This document shows, piece after piece, positions 12,099-24,935 of a stretch of 64,000 nt of DNA. The position numbers were made by a program, and so were the translations under genes. The stretch is from Artocarpus heterophyllus (lineage: Eukaryota > Streptophyta > Magnoliopsida > Rosales > Moraceae): assembly GCA_025403435.1 (NCBI GenBank), contig CM046337.1, positions 3,107,501-3,171,500 on the forward strand, in the 5' to 3' direction. The notes beneath the pieces were generated by a model that was not told the origin of the DNA, did no database searches, and worked only from the letters and a program-made list of their open reading frames with translations. Each line of letters begins with the position of its first letter. Positions within the stretch are counted from its first letter, which is position 1.

Positions 12099-13792
12099 TT
12101 AATGAAGCTGGAGCACAGTTTGGAAAAACTGATCAGCAATGGCCTTGTGAACAGCTTGTGTAGGGTGCATGGAATCCCAAAACATGAGTCGAGATGCATC
12201 AGCACACATTGGCAAACCCACAACGTACATAGGACCCATCTCCACCATGCCCGTCCCAGAGCATCCTGGAATAGAGTTTTGAAACCCTTCGTTAAAAATA
12301 TTAATTAATTAATTAATTATAGTCCAGTAAATAAAGTACTAAATCCAATAAATTTTGGGTGGCTTTTTACTCCAGCAGTCACTTGTAACATTTTTGTTTG
12401 ACATTATAAAATCATAGTGCATTCATGTAATTCAATTTGTTTTGACTTATTTTGTGTAACACTCAATATATATAGTACTACTGTCAAGTTATATTGATCA
12501 AATTTTTTAGTATTACAAGATCATATGAAAAATGTTCCATTGCCAGATTGAACCTAAAGTGAATCCAAATTGAATAAGTCCTACAAAATTAATTGGTGTA
12601 TATGTAGGTTAATTACCATATTTAGACAGGCTAGTGACCATGTCCATCATGGAACCGAAGATGTCAAAGTAGATGATTCTAGAATAAGGCAAGGACGTAT
12701 TGAGGTTAGAGAGAAGGTGTTGAAGCTTGGAGTTGTAGGTTTGAGAGTCCATGTTTTTTGGGGCGACGCAGGAGCGCTGCATCATATGTGGGCTTAGCAT
12801 ACAGCTGTCTACTGTCACTTGCAGTGGCAGACACCCTACCGGCGGCACTTAACTTGCGTGCTCCACGCTTGTATAGACTCTGGATTACCAAAAAATAAAA
12901 ATTAAATGAAGATTTTTTTTCCTGTTAAATTGAAAATAAATAATTAGGATCGGTTCAACATTATACCACATAAAACTAAGAGGTGTGAGATCATGTTTAA
13001 TTTTATAGAACTGATATTTTTTCATAGGTTGCATTTCTACACATTGCATGTAAAACCGCTCATGACGTGTAAGGCAAATGGAATAGGGTTAGTTAAAATA
13101 TATTTTTCTTGTCAAGGATGTTCATGATATGTAATATATTATATACACTCGCGCATTTGTATATATTTAATATTTGAATTTATAATTAAAAATACCTGGA
13201 TGAGATACCGAAGCCTTTGGAGAAGGAAATCTTGGTAGCTAGAAGACGTGTGCTGCAAGTTGAGCATTCTGTATGGTTTGAACACAGCATCATTAGTCCC
13301 AACACCGATCACAAACATCGATTCTTTCGACGCATTTCTCCCAATCGCTCTCTCCATCCTGCTGATGGCTTCATCAAAGTACCTCAACTGACCGGCCATG
13401 TCTATAACTCCGGTCTAAGCCCGAGCCCCTGAGGCAAAGCTGACGCCGGCTGTCAGGTCCCGTCAGTCAGACTCGTGCTGAGGTAGGCCGGCAAGGCGTC
13501 CTTGATGCCGAGGTCAGAGACCAAGTAGTCAGTTGTTAGCTTACCGTTGGTAAACCTGCCTGTGGGAACATGACCGTAGGGAGAGCTTACCGTTGGTAAA
13601 CTTGCCTGTGGGAACATGACCGTAGGGAGGGTGGTCTCCGCCGTTGTTGTTGCCAGAGTCGAGGGTCGAGTCGCCAAAGGCGAACACGGTGGGGATTGAT
13701 GGAGGCTGATGAGATGATGCAGTTTTTATGAAAGGAAATGAGAAGATGATCGTGATGACGAAGAATGTTACGGTGTTTTTGTACTAATCCAT
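12099..13792 (-). pseudogene. GDSL esterase/lipase pseudogene (EXL-like)
   Basis: The minus strand keeps recognisable GDSL-lipase pieces in order. Near the start are a hydrophobic leader and FAFGDSTLDSGNNN with the nucleophile Ser block. Then come GVSFASGARA, MAGQLRYFDEAISRMERAIG, VIGVGTND (block III), PPVGCLPLQV, and the last exon (12286-12099) with MFWDSMHPTQ carrying the catalytic Asp and His. It cannot make a protein. Codon 3 is a stop (ATG GAT TAG), a 46-bp direct duplication shifts the frame just after block I, another shift and a stop flank GVSFASGARA, and another shift precedes PPVGCLP. Introns still have usable borders (donor at 13198, acceptor near 12886), so it decayed in place after a DNA-level duplication rather than by retroposition. 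Confidence 0.85.
13538..13629. repeat. 46-bp tandem duplication inside the GDSL pseudogene
   Basis: Two adjacent copies, 13538-13583 and 13584-13629, each running from AGCTTACCGTTGG to CCGTAGGGAG and differing at one base. The unit is not a multiple of three and so breaks the reading frame. Confidence 0.95.
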
Positions 13793-13986
13793 GGCTTATA
13801 TATTTATTTATCTATTCTCATTAGCTAATTGTTAGGATTTTCGATTTTAAGTTTTTGAAGACTTTTTAGTTTTCAAAATTATTTTTATATGAACAATATA
13901 TTTTTGCAGCTGATTTTTAGTTAGTTACAATCTTGTTTTGAATTTAAATTTCTCAAACTTGTTTTTCATTGTTTTAAGTTACTCAC

Positions 13987-14270
13987 ATGTATGACGGTCG
14001 TCGAATCTGAGCCGTCCGATACTGGGAACGAATCATGTCTTCAATCATGAATTGACAAAAATCCAAACTAGATTTCCGCAGATCAAGAATTGAAGATTGC
14101 AGTCTTTCTGTTTCAAAGGGTTTGAGGAGGAAAAACTATAAGATACCTCCTTATCTGCATGGACAAGTATGGACATTTTTGGGGCCCGTCCCTTGGAATC
14201 AGTTGGGCTTTTCTGTGGGCCTCCTAAACAACCGACATGTTTCTTTAGAAGAAAACGACACGTCCTTTTT
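13987..14270 (-). repeat. Second copy of the Tim44-like promoter and non-coding exon
   Basis: This matches 10488-10820 in order. It has the donor CATGTGAGTAAC, the stretch CTGAGCCGTCCGATACTGGG (CTAAGCCGTCCGATACAGGG in the other copy), AATTGAAGATTGCA, GTGGGCCTCC and a distal AACGACACGTCC. No Tim44-like coding exon follows it; the next unit in transcription order is the GDSL pseudogene. Confidence 0.8.
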
Positions 14271-14707
14271 CTTCTTCAAGGATTGTTAATTAGACAAATA
14301 ACCAATTATGTTGATTGAATTCCCTCATTAAAATGTGTTTCCAGTTTGCAAATATTTTATATATCTTCTAAAATAAAATCATATATGCTATAATATATGA
14401 TATCATTGAAATAATGACTATGTCATTAAGTATATTTTTAAGATATTCTAAATATTATATTGAATTTTAATTTCATTAAAAAAATTTAGTCACGTTTCGT
14501 AATATTTTCATTTCTTAAAGCATCTTCAGTTCATTTGTAATAAAACAAATTCCGAGAACATGTAATCTAGTAAGCCAATTGTGTTAATAACCCTCTAGGA
14601 AAAATAAAAACAAGAATTATGTAAATATAACCTACATTTATTTGAAAGGTGAAAAAAAAATAATGAACAAAGTATGGCTGAGAATTGTGTGTTTGCTATA
14701 ATCGGCT
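14271..14707. other. Spacer downstream of the NHX gene
   Basis: AT-rich, expected to hold the 3' UTR of the minus-strand antiporter. Nothing else is visible. Confidence 0.5.
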
Positions 14708-17700
14708 TCAACAAGTCTCATCTGTTGCACCACTCGGCGAACCAGGAACAAATGAAACAAAACCCCGTCCGCCAAAAACCGGTCTCATGAACTTGTCATC
14801 AAATTTTCTCCAGCAGTAGTGAACAGTTGTAGTGGGATGACTAATAAGCAGGCCTAACCTACTTCTTTTAGGAGCTGGCTGATTGTTTTCCTCCTCGCTT
14901 GAATCGCCATTTTCGATAAACAACAGCCGTAAATCTTCCAGGCCTGGCATGTCAGCCGCAACTGAACTGGATGCTTTCGAATGCCGCAACAGCACAGCTT
15001 CGATTAGCGGCTTTGTTATGGAGCCAAAGACCTATTTGCAGAGGGAACAGGTCTGAGAAACTTCTCATGCCAATGTTGAATAATGCAACAAGTTCAATAA
15101 CTAGACCAAACATTTGATGTGAAAAACAGGACAGCATTTTTCATTAAAACAACATTACATGACTAAGGGTACCGAGTTTGACGGGGGTTATGGCGTACAA
15201 GAATACATACCACAGTGCTAAACAAAACCACAATTATTGTACAGGTGATCATCAATGCGCCGTCTTTTGTCAATGACTTCTCAGTTTCTGCAAACTGGTA
15301 TATTTTAGTTGGTACCAATCAGTATATTCCTAGAAGCCAAAAGGGCATTGCTAGCTACGGTCCACCCACGAGGACCGTCCTTCGTTTAGAAGTGATAAGT
15401 ACAACATGATATTTATTCAGCGTAACACTAACGTTGGAAAAGTGTTACACCAACAGATTTTATCCTAAGCTAATTGTACACCTTTCAAACTTCAGTATTA
15501 TGTTGTCATGTCACACATATTACTTCTGTAGTTACAGGGGAGTGGTTTTCCTCGGAGGACCATAGCAAAAGCCTACATCATCTATATATAGACTTGAAAA
15601 CATCTTTAACTTACTTGGTTGTAAGACAAAGCAATAGTTACTGCACCTCTCATTAGGCCTGCCCACCATATTATGAACTAAGAGACAGATAAATAGTTAG
15701 TAAACTTTAGAGAAAGGTAAATGGGGGCAGTTAAGCTCTTAGATGCCTGCAATTTCTACCTGTTTTCTGAACTCAATTTTTGTGCTTTCTGTTCTCTGAA
15801 AACAGTTTTTAATATTGGCAATTGGGAAAACAAAGGAAGCCCTTCCAAGCAGAACCAACGCAAACAATGTTGAGCTAACAGCAATTGAAGTTCCTGGACT
15901 GGATTCGAAAGAATAATATCTGTTGTTAAAAGTACTGAGCTTCATTTAAATTTTTTTGTATCAACAAATGAAATGCAAATGATGCTTTTGTAATGGAATA
16001 GAGAGATTAAGCTTACCTTGCACTGCTTCTTTTCCATTTGTCAATATCGAAGGCATCCATACCAACATAAAGGAATATGAACGTTTCTGCGATGAACGAA
16101 ATTGTAGCAAATGCATGCCTGAAATCATCAAATTTACAAGGATAAGGATTGTTTGGAAGAAGCCAAATCGGATTCAGTGGTGAAAAAAACTCGTTTGCAA
16201 AAAGTGTCATAGATTGTTAGTTCTTACTTAGTTGTTATCCTTGAGCTTTCGGTAACATTATGCCATGAGTAATGTGACATGACAATGCCACAAAGGAAAA
16301 TAGTCAAAATACCACTAAGATTTAAAAGCTGCAGCAAGAACAAAAATCATGGTACCGCAACATCATGATTTTTGGAATGAAAAAAGAGAACTTTGTAATC
16401 CAACTTATCTACCTCCGCCAACATGTATGACAAATAAGCCATAAGCATCATGAGTGCAACTTCGCGATCTGTGGAATGCCTATTGATGAAACACCAAGGG
16501 CGTGCAAGGTTTCGCATAAAAACAAAAGAGTTTATTATCCAATTTGAGAACTTGAAAATGCGTGGTTTGGAATTTGGATAACCTTTATGTGCTTCAGCAT
16601 GTCAGCAAGAAAATAAAAATTAAATATCATTGATCAAAGTTTTAATTGCAGTGGTGCACTCTGAAGTCGTCGGTGTTTGACAACTTGGACCTCTAACTTA
16701 TCAGGGTGCATGTGTGCAATTTACTCTTGATCAAATATATTCTTAGTAGGTATATTGTGAAGCATTCGTTTATACCTTCCAAAGTAAAGGGTTTTTAAGA
16801 TATATGCGCTTATAAGCCCCACCTGAAACATAAAGAAACACAGCAAGTTAGCTACTAAATGCACTTGCAGTAACCACACGCGATCGAGTTTCGTTTGTTC
16901 TTAACTGGTCTCCCTAAAGATGTAAAACTTACCGATACACCAAGTGCAGTACTGGTTAAGAAGAGGTAAAGAAAGGTCCACAACAACTTCAAGGCTGAGG
17001 CAGCATCGATCTTGCTGAAATCTAGTGCTTGTACTGAGTAGAAAAGCACGATGGAGGTAGCATCATTGACTACACCTTCTCCAAACACAATACTGTAAAG
17101 CAAAGGTGTCTCATCTTGACTGAGAACCTTTTACATGAATATCATCATTGATCAGTAATTGAAGTCATCCATCAAAATACGTGTAATTTTTATAGTTGGA
17201 TTTAAGGTTGTAAGATCACCTGCAGTGTACAAACGGAATCTGTTGCAGACAGTATGGCACCAACAGCTGCATATAAAAGAAGAACTCACCGTGATGCAAA
17301 AATAAAATAACTAAAGAAATAAAAATAGTAATTACTAATTAACAAGTTGAGTATTAATAGCAGTCACCTAGGTAATCTTTAACATTCAAGGTTGAAATAC
17401 CAATTCTTTTGAACAGCAAAAAAGCACCTACAAAGTTCTCAGATTGAACAAGAAAAAAAGGTGAAACTTTGATCGGAGAAAGAAATAAGAAAATAGTAAC
17501 AAAGACTAAAGTGGTTGAGAGCCTCAAACTTATATACCTAGTGATATGATAAAGAATGAAACTACAGTACCAAACACACCAAATAATAATATCGTAGTGA
17601 AGTTTTTGAAGAATTGCTTTTTCTTGACCTGAAATCTACAACCAAAAAAAAATGTGAAATTTGTTTAGTAGAAGAAGAGACTAATTCCAAGACAAATTAG

Positions 17701-18207
17701 TACAAACCAAAGTGAGACAACAAACTTGACAATCTAAACTCTAACAGCAAAATTCATTAGTGAGAGAGGAAAGAGAGTATTACCCAGCATTGAAAATGAT
17801 TGGGGGAAGCAAATAAAGGAAGAACAAATTCTCACTGAAAACCAATAAATGTGAGCTGTAGAACTTGCTCACCAACAACACCACCCCTCCGGCGCACAAA
17901 CCCTGCAACCAATCGCATACTATCATATCCGGCGGAAAACAAACACCAATAATTTTTTATGAAATAAGTTGCCTATAAAAAGTGAAAAAATGATAACCGC
18001 ATGAACACAAACTCTAGTACGCACAAGAAGTAGGGCAGTAATGGATTCGTTAGCCCAGCGGTTCTCTTCAAGGAGATGACCAATGATGACACAAGCGCAT
18101 AGAAGCGCGAAGAACACGGTGAGCGCAACGATGGTGCTTGTGTTGAGAAACGACGATGAGTCTTGGAGTATTGACGACTGCAGACCAATGGCTGTAAAAA
18201 TTATCAT
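14708..18207 (-). CDS. NHX: Vacuolar-type Na+(K+)/H+ antiporter, NHX class I
   Basis: Exchanges Na+ or K+ for H+ across the tonoplast, supporting salt storage, K+ homeostasis and pH control. Fourteen exons fit with consistent phases: 18207-18025, 17902-17784, 17635-17538, 17427-17368, 17266-17220, 17127-16933, 16822-16776, 16479-16413, 16328-16228, 16118-16017, 15919-15760, 15677-15615, 15294-15211, 15031-14708. They total 549 aa, normal for the family. Seen in order: GHLLEENRWANESITALLL, the amiloride-site motif LFFLYLLPPIIFNAG, AVGAILSATDSVCTLQ, VFGEGVVNDATSIVLF, HAFATISFIAETFIFLYVGM, WWAGLMRGAVTIALSYNQ, and a cytosolic/vacuolar tail ending in RPVFGGRGFVSFVPGSPSG. No lesion was found. Residues FAETEKSLTKDGALMITC are less like the usual sequence after YNQ but stay in frame. 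Which of NHX1-4 it corresponds to is not decidable here. Confidence 0.93.
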
Positions 18208-18705
18208 CTTTTGGATTTTGTAACTAAACTTTTCATCTAAGATCTTGGTTTTTTTACTACTTTTGGCACCTTGGATTTACCGTTTAGGAAGAATTTGAGG
18301 TTTGCTGTGAAATGCACTGTATCCAGGTACCTGTCTTTGATGGGTTTGTTGCTCGTTTCTCGAGATTTTTGAATGGAGGGAAGAATGGTAGTTGATGTGG
18401 TTCGGATCCTCTACACAAAGAGAACTACATTTGGCTGTACTTGCCAGGTGTCACCACCTGAGCAGGATTCTAAAATTGTTTGAAAATGATGGGATTCTAT
18501 AATTAAGATCAGGAAAGATCCAGTCCTCAACATAACATTTTAGGCATTTACATTTTTTTTAGATTAGTACTCCTCAAGATGATATTGGTACTTTAAAGTT
18601 AGGCATATTTCCCTTCAAATATCAACATGTCACTTATATTGAAATATTTTTGAAGAATAATCTTCATTATGTCAGTACGTTCATTTCACGGAAAATATGG
18701 AAGAA
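18208..18705 (-). promoter_or_regulatory. Upstream region of the NHX gene
   Basis: Immediate upstream sequence containing the presumed 5' UTR and promoter, interrupted 500 bases upstream by the Copia element. No individual site could be defined with confidence. Confidence 0.35.
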
Positions 18706-18710
18706 AAATG

Positions 18711-19185
18711 TGATAGCAATAATTCAATCCTAATATGTTAAAAACATTATGCATATAAAGATTATGAAAGGAAGCGCGAAAATTCAACATACCTCCAATC
18801 ATTGTAATTTGAAGCGCGAAAATTCAACATACCTCCAATCATTGTAATTTTCTTTGTATGCAGTTAAACGTTATAGCAGCTGCCTTATTCACTTGCTTCT
18901 CTTATTTGGATACTTTTATCACACTAACGTTCAATACGATGGTGTATATAAATCTGAGTGTTTGTGATAGGGACCAAATCTTTTGTTCAACACACATAAA
19001 CGTGAAAATTTTTTTCTCTGCTAAATACAAATCTCCCATTAAGGACTTATATAGCATCCAAAAAATCAGTTACCAGAAAAAGTTAATTGTGGTTTAATAG
19101 GAAATGAATAGAGACCATTTATGAAAATCATTACAACAAATAAATTGGTTTTAATTTTGAAACTGTTGCAATATAAACAGTTGTA
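18711..19185 (-). repeat. Left LTR (3' LTR of the Copia element)
   Basis: Begins TGATAGCAATAAT on the plus strand and aligns throughout with 24936-25370. It is about 40 bp longer because of an internal tandem duplication. Its outer-strand terminus has mutated from ACA to GTA. Confidence 0.92.
18771..18850. repeat. 40-bp tandem duplication in the left LTR
   Basis: GAAGCGCGAAAATTCAACAT and the following 20 bases occur twice, at 18771-18810 and 18811-18850. The right LTR has one copy, so the duplication happened after insertion. Confidence 0.95.
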
Positions 19186-19205
19186 TTTTCCCACTTGGTC
19201 TCCAT
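19186..19205 (-). other. Polypurine tract of the Copia element
   Basis: The minus strand reads GGAGACCAAGTGGGAAAA directly before the 3' LTR, the expected place for second-strand priming. Confidence 0.65.
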
Positions 19206-19666
19206 ATTTAACCTTATATTCATTAAACCCAAACCTTCAGGAAACAAGTACATGAATCATGGCGATAATTTCTCTAAATTGTGAGTATTATCTTCCATAT
19301 ATTACTATGTATTGTTTCTCAGACTTTATTCCCTGTATGGTAACTTAACTTTATGAATAAACCCAATGTTTATTCTTAGTCCTACTAAATGTGAATTTTC
19401 CTCCAATAACTTTATGCGCAAATCAAATATGAGAAAACATCATAACTGAATAAGAGTTTCATTAAGATTGTAAATTGTATATACAAACAAATTTACATTG
19501 TGGAACCAAGTCCCATCTGAACAACATGATCCTTAAATGACTTTGGTGGCATTTCTTTTGTTAAAGAATCTGCGATCATCAATTCAGTGCTTATATGCTC
19601 TATAACCACTTTATTTTCCTTAATCCGGCCCCTTATGGCTAAGTACTTAATGTCGATATGTTTACT

Positions 19667-22469
19667 TCAACTGCCACTCGTATTATTCTTAGCCATAAAG
19701 AGAGCAGCTGAATTGTTACAATATATTCTTAATGGCCTAGACACAGAATCTACAATTCTAAGGCCTGACATAAAACTCTTCAACCATACACCATACGAAG
19801 TAGCCTCAAAACATGAAACGAACTCTGTCTCCATCTTAGAGGTAGCAACTAATGTTTGATTTCCACTCCTCCAAGATATAGCTCCTCCAGCTAGCATAAA
19901 GATATAACCATATGTTGACTTCCTTGAATCAATACAGCCAGCATAGTTTGAATAAGAGGAGCCAATCACTTCCAGATTCTCGGTTCGTCTATACATAAGC
20001 ATGTAATCTTTTGTACCTTGAAGGTATCTCATCACCTTCTTTGCAGCCCCCAGTGGTCAATGCCTGAATTACTCTGATATCTGCCTAACATTCCTACAGC
20101 AAATGCAATATCATGTCCTGTACAGACTTGAGCATACATAAGGCTTCCAATAGCTGAAGCATAAGGAATATTGCTCATCTTATTTTTCTCTAAATCATTC
20201 CTTGGGCATTGGTTTAGACTGAATTTATCACCCTTTACAATTGGTGTTATACTAGGTGAATAATTTTTCATCATGAATCTTTCCAAAACTTTATTGATAT
20301 AGGTTTCTTGTGACAGTCCCAGAATACACCAAGATCTATCTCTATGGATCTTAATGTCAATAACATAAGATGCATCACCTATATCTTTCATTTCAAAACT
20401 CTTGAAAAGAAATTGTTTCACCTCATACAGTAACCCTTTATTATTGGTTGCAAGCAGGATATCATCCACATATAAGACAAGAAAATAGATTTTGCTCCCA
20501 CTGACCTTCTGGTATATACATTGATCTATGATATTTTCTTCAAAACCAAATGAAGTGATAATATCATGAAATTTTAAATACCACTAACGAGAGGCCTATT
20601 TCAATCCATATATGGATTTCTTGAGTTTGCAAACCAATTGCTCACCATAACTAGAGGAGAATCTTTCAAGTTGTTTCATGTAAACCTTTTCCTCTAGATC
20701 ACCATTGAGGAACGCCGTTTTCACATCCATTTGATGTAACTCAAAATCAAAATAAGCAACTAATGCCATAATCACTCGTAGGAAATCCTTCTTAGATACA
20801 GGAGAAAGGGTCTTCGTGTAATCTATACGCTTTTTCTGAGTGAATCCTTTAGCACCAAGTCTTGCCTTATATCTTTTAACGTTGCCCAATGAGTCTTTCT
20901 TTGTTTTGAATACCCATTTACAACCAATGGCTTTAACACCATTAGGTAACTTGACAAGATCTCAGACCCCATTAGATGACATAGAGTTCATCTCTTCTTT
21001 CATGGCATCATACCACAAGTTAGACTCCTTACAACTCATGGCTTGTGAAATCGTTTCTGGATCATTTTTGGCTCCAATGTTGTATTCAGACTCTTGTAAA
21101 TACACAATATAATCACTTGGAATTGCTGATCTCCTTACTCTAGTAGACCTCCTTAATGTTGGTTCAACATTCTCTTGAGAAGCATGTTGTTCAACAGGTT
21201 CTTGTATCTGCTGTTCATTTGGATATACTATTTCTTGATCAGCGGTCTATGAAACTTGAACGGCTGGTTGTTGTTCATTACGCATTTGAATTATAGGCGT
21301 ATTGTGTACAACAATCAGTTTATCACATGATCTGGAAGCTTGGACATCTGCATGATCTTTCTCAAAAACAGTGTTCCAAGATCGATCACTCTCACTAATC
21401 AAGTCATTCTCGAGAAATTTTGCATTCCTTGATTCCACAAACTTAGTAGTATGTGACGGACAATAAAATATATACCCATTGGACCGTTCAGCATAACCAA
21501 CAAAGTATCCACTTATGGTCCTTGGGTCTAGCTTCTTTTCTTGTGGATTATAAATTCTCACTTCAGACAGGCATCCCCAAACGCATACATATCACAAACT
21601 TGGTTTCCAACCTTTTCATAACTCAAAAGGTGTCTTTGAACCTTGGTTGGAACTCGGTTTAATATATACACAGTCGTCTTGAGAGCCTCAGTCCACAAGA
21701 ACTTAGGAAGGTTGGACCTACTAAGCATACTCCGCACCATATTCAACAATGTTCGGTTTCTTCTTTCTGCCACACCATTTCGGTCTGCAGCACCAGGCAT
21801 AGTGTATTAGGCAACAATCCCATGTTTTTTAAGAAACTTAGCAAATAGACTAGGCGCTTATCCATCTTCAATGTATCTACCATAGTATTCACTACCTCTA
21901 TCAGACCTCACTATCTTTATTTGCTTACCGCATTGTTTCTCTACTTCTGCCTTAAACACTTTGAAAGGATCTAAAGCTTCATTCTTATTATGAAGCAAAT
22001 AAAGATACATATATCGTGAGTAATCGTCAATAAAAGTAATGAAATACTTTTTACCATACGTGTCTATGTTCGGACAACAAATGTCTGTATGTATGATCTC
22101 CAATATGTCTAAACTCCTATTGACACATTTCTTTGACTTATTGGTCTGCTTACCCTTTATGCAGTCCACACAAGTGTCAAAGTCAGTAAAGTTAAGAGTA
22201 CTAAGTACCCCATCATTTACTAATCTCTTTATTCTTTCAATAGAGATATGACATAATCTACGATGCCACAACATTAAGGATCCTTCATTCATAACACATC
22301 TTTTAATGCCAGCATTATTATAAACATGCATAGAAGTATAAGAAGTTTTATTTTGTAAATTAATTTTGAAAAGACCATCAGATATTGTACCATTTCCAAT
22401 AAATTCAGATCTATAATATAAAACTGAATATAGTATCTGAAAATTTAAAGGAAAAACCCAATAATACAA
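19667..22469 (-). pseudogene. Copia pol region: integrase, reverse transcriptase, RNase H (broken)
   Basis: Reading leftward. Integrase zinc region: LMLWHRRLCH and DTCVDC. Integrase core: HTDICCP, FITFIDDYSRYMYLYLL and SDRGSEYYG supply the acidic residues. RT: LSPVSKKDFLRVIMALVAYF, then DVKTAFLNGDLEEKVYMKQ and LYVDDILLA (YVDD catalytic motif) near 20455. RNase H: MRYLQGTKDYMLMY, ISWRSGNQTLVATSKMETEF near 19830. Breaks between 21858 and 21800, 21247 and 20889, 20596 and 20469, and at 20032 split this into separate frames, so no complete enzyme can be made. Confidence 0.9.
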
Positions 22470-23562
22470 GTCTTGAAACAGAAATTAAATTCCTTGAAAA
22501 ACTTAGAATATAAAATGTCCTTTCCAATTTTAACACAAAACCACTACTTAAAACTAATTTGTATGTTCCAACTGCTTCTACATGTGAGCGTATCTTATTG
22601 CCTGAGTAGATAAACTGCTCACTGCCCACTGGCTTCCTTAGGTTTTGCAACCCCTGCAAGGAATTAGTGACATGGATTATAGAACCAGAATCAATCCACC
22701 ATGTGTTATGACCAACATCAACCATATTAGATTCAAAACAAACAAGTGAGAATTGAGTACCTTTCTTCTCAAGCCATTTATGATATTTAGGACAATCATT
22801 CTTCATGTGCCCTTTCTTTTTACAAAAAAAGCACATGGATTCCTTTTTGATATCAACCTGCACAGACAATTTGCCTTTTCCCTTGTTCTTGGCTTGTCCC
22901 TTATTCTTCCCTTGAGTTGCCAGATGCACTTTCTCCCCTGCCTCCATGACAAGTCTTCGTTCTTTCTGAACACACATGGTCATTAACTCGTTGATAAAGC
23001 ACTGATCCTTACATGTGTTGTAAGATATTTTGAAAAGTCCATATTGTTGTGGAAGAGTGTTCAAGATGTAGTGCACAAGAAAAGACTCAGACATCTCAAC
23101 CTCAAGTGTTTTTAACCGAGACGCTATATCCCTCATTTGCATAATGTGCTCACGCACACCATGAATTCTGGTGAGCTTCATGGATGAAAAATTCATTATT
23201 AGGGTGCTTGCCAAAACTTTGTCTGATGATGCAAACTGCTCATCAATTGCCTTCATCAAAGCTCGTACATTGTCATAATGTTCTATTGAACCACGAATAC
23301 CAGCCGAGATTTTTGTTTTAATAAACATGACATGGAGATTATTAGATTGCTCCCATTTCTCATATTTATCAACATCATCTAGTTGGCTGGTTTCTGTAAT
23401 GGCAGATGGTTCATCTTTACGGATAGCATAATCAATGTCCATCCAGCCCAAATGAAGAAGAATTCTCTCCTTCCACACCTTACAATTATCACCCTTAAGT
23501 TTAGGAATGTTGCACTTAAAATCAGAGTAGTTCATAAATTGTATTGCTGCATAATTAAACAT
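22411..23562 (-). pseudogene. Copia gag and protease
   Basis: An open frame of 383 codons. The gag part has PKLKGDNCKVWKERILLHL near the N-terminus and the CCHC zinc knuckle CFFCKKKGHMKNDCPKY near residue 245. The protease signature WWIDSGSIIHVTN follows. The frame then drifts out of register near 22480 and must shift to reach the integrase, which overlaps at 22411-22469. It presumably once encoded the virus-like-particle shell and the maturation protease. Confidence 0.88.
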
Positions 23563-24921
23563 ACATGCTTGTGTTACTAAATTGTGGCTATAATGTTATA
23601 TGTTATGTTTTACCAATGTAAATACATGCAATAAAAATATGTATCAAATGACATTAAAAATTGCATGTGGGCTAAATTTTTAAATTCAAACAGATACATA
23701 TATCTTCATGATGACACTATCAAATTATATTCCTTCATCTTAACTCCTATGGGTAAATTAAGAAAAATAATTTGATACATCATCCTAACTAATCCTATTA
23801 AATATAATAAAAATTTATGTGGGATAAAATTTATCATATTACATATAATTAATCACAATTTAATGTCCTTTTACCATATGTGATTTAAACATTTAATATA
23901 ATTTTGTATAATCAAACATGCTGTGGCTATTCTCTAATTATTCAAAATTATATACATCACTAGACATTTATTCTAAAATTTTGCTCATAAATAAATTACA
24001 TTTACTTAAAGCAATAAATAAATTTGAACAAAGAACCAATAATTGATGTACCAATATTCATTATGCATAGATTAAACTTATACATTCAAAAACATAATTT
24101 TGGCACATTATTGCATAAAATTTAAATGTACTAAATTATTTAACTTAATATTTCATGAATAATTTTAAATCACAAATTATACATAATGAATATTATATAC
24201 ACATAAATATACAAAATTATATCCACACTAAAACTGTATAATATTCATAACAAATACCAAAAATTATGACTATTCAAAATTATGAATTTTTTATAAATTT
24301 ATTCTATAATATGAAAATTTTCATAAACATACCAAAATTGTGGAGATTATGAAAATCTCATAAAATCATAAAAGCTGAAAATTTTGTGAAAATTTTCTCA
24401 AAAATATCACTTTATGAAATCTGGGAAAATATAATTTTTTTTTTAGTCTTCTGCCCATAGAAAACGACTTGTCGTTTTGATCATTAAGACAAAAAATGAC
24501 GTGTCGTTTCATTGATGAAACGTAGCCTACCAACAGTCCAACGATATGTCGTTTTGGTCCTTATGGTCTAAAAGAACATGTCGTTTTTAGCTGGAAAAAC
24601 GAGCCCTTTTCAGCCAAAAATGACATGTCTTTTTGGCTTACCCAAGGACAAATGATATGTCGTTTCATGTCGTCTTCAACCTTTGAACGGGTCAAAACGA
24701 CTTGATTGACCCGAATTTTGATCCGGTTTTAAACCCAGCTCTTTTTCACCATCCGGACACCGTTTTCGACGTTTCAAATTGCAGAATTCTTGGAAATCGA
24801 GTGTCTAAATGATTTCTAATCTTAGTTTCAATTAAAAAACGCTAAATTAAAAAACCCAAAAACTTAAAAACTTGTCCAACGAGTACACAGACTGTATATA
24901 AAAGGCAGAGATAATAGATTT

Positions 24922-24933
24922 GCTATGACACCA
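24922..24933 (-). other. Primer-binding site of the Copia element
   Basis: The minus strand reads TGGTGTCATAGC two bases inside the 5' LTR, close to the usual initiator-Met-tRNA complement TGGTATCAGAGC. Confidence 0.8.
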
Positions 24934-24935
24934 AA

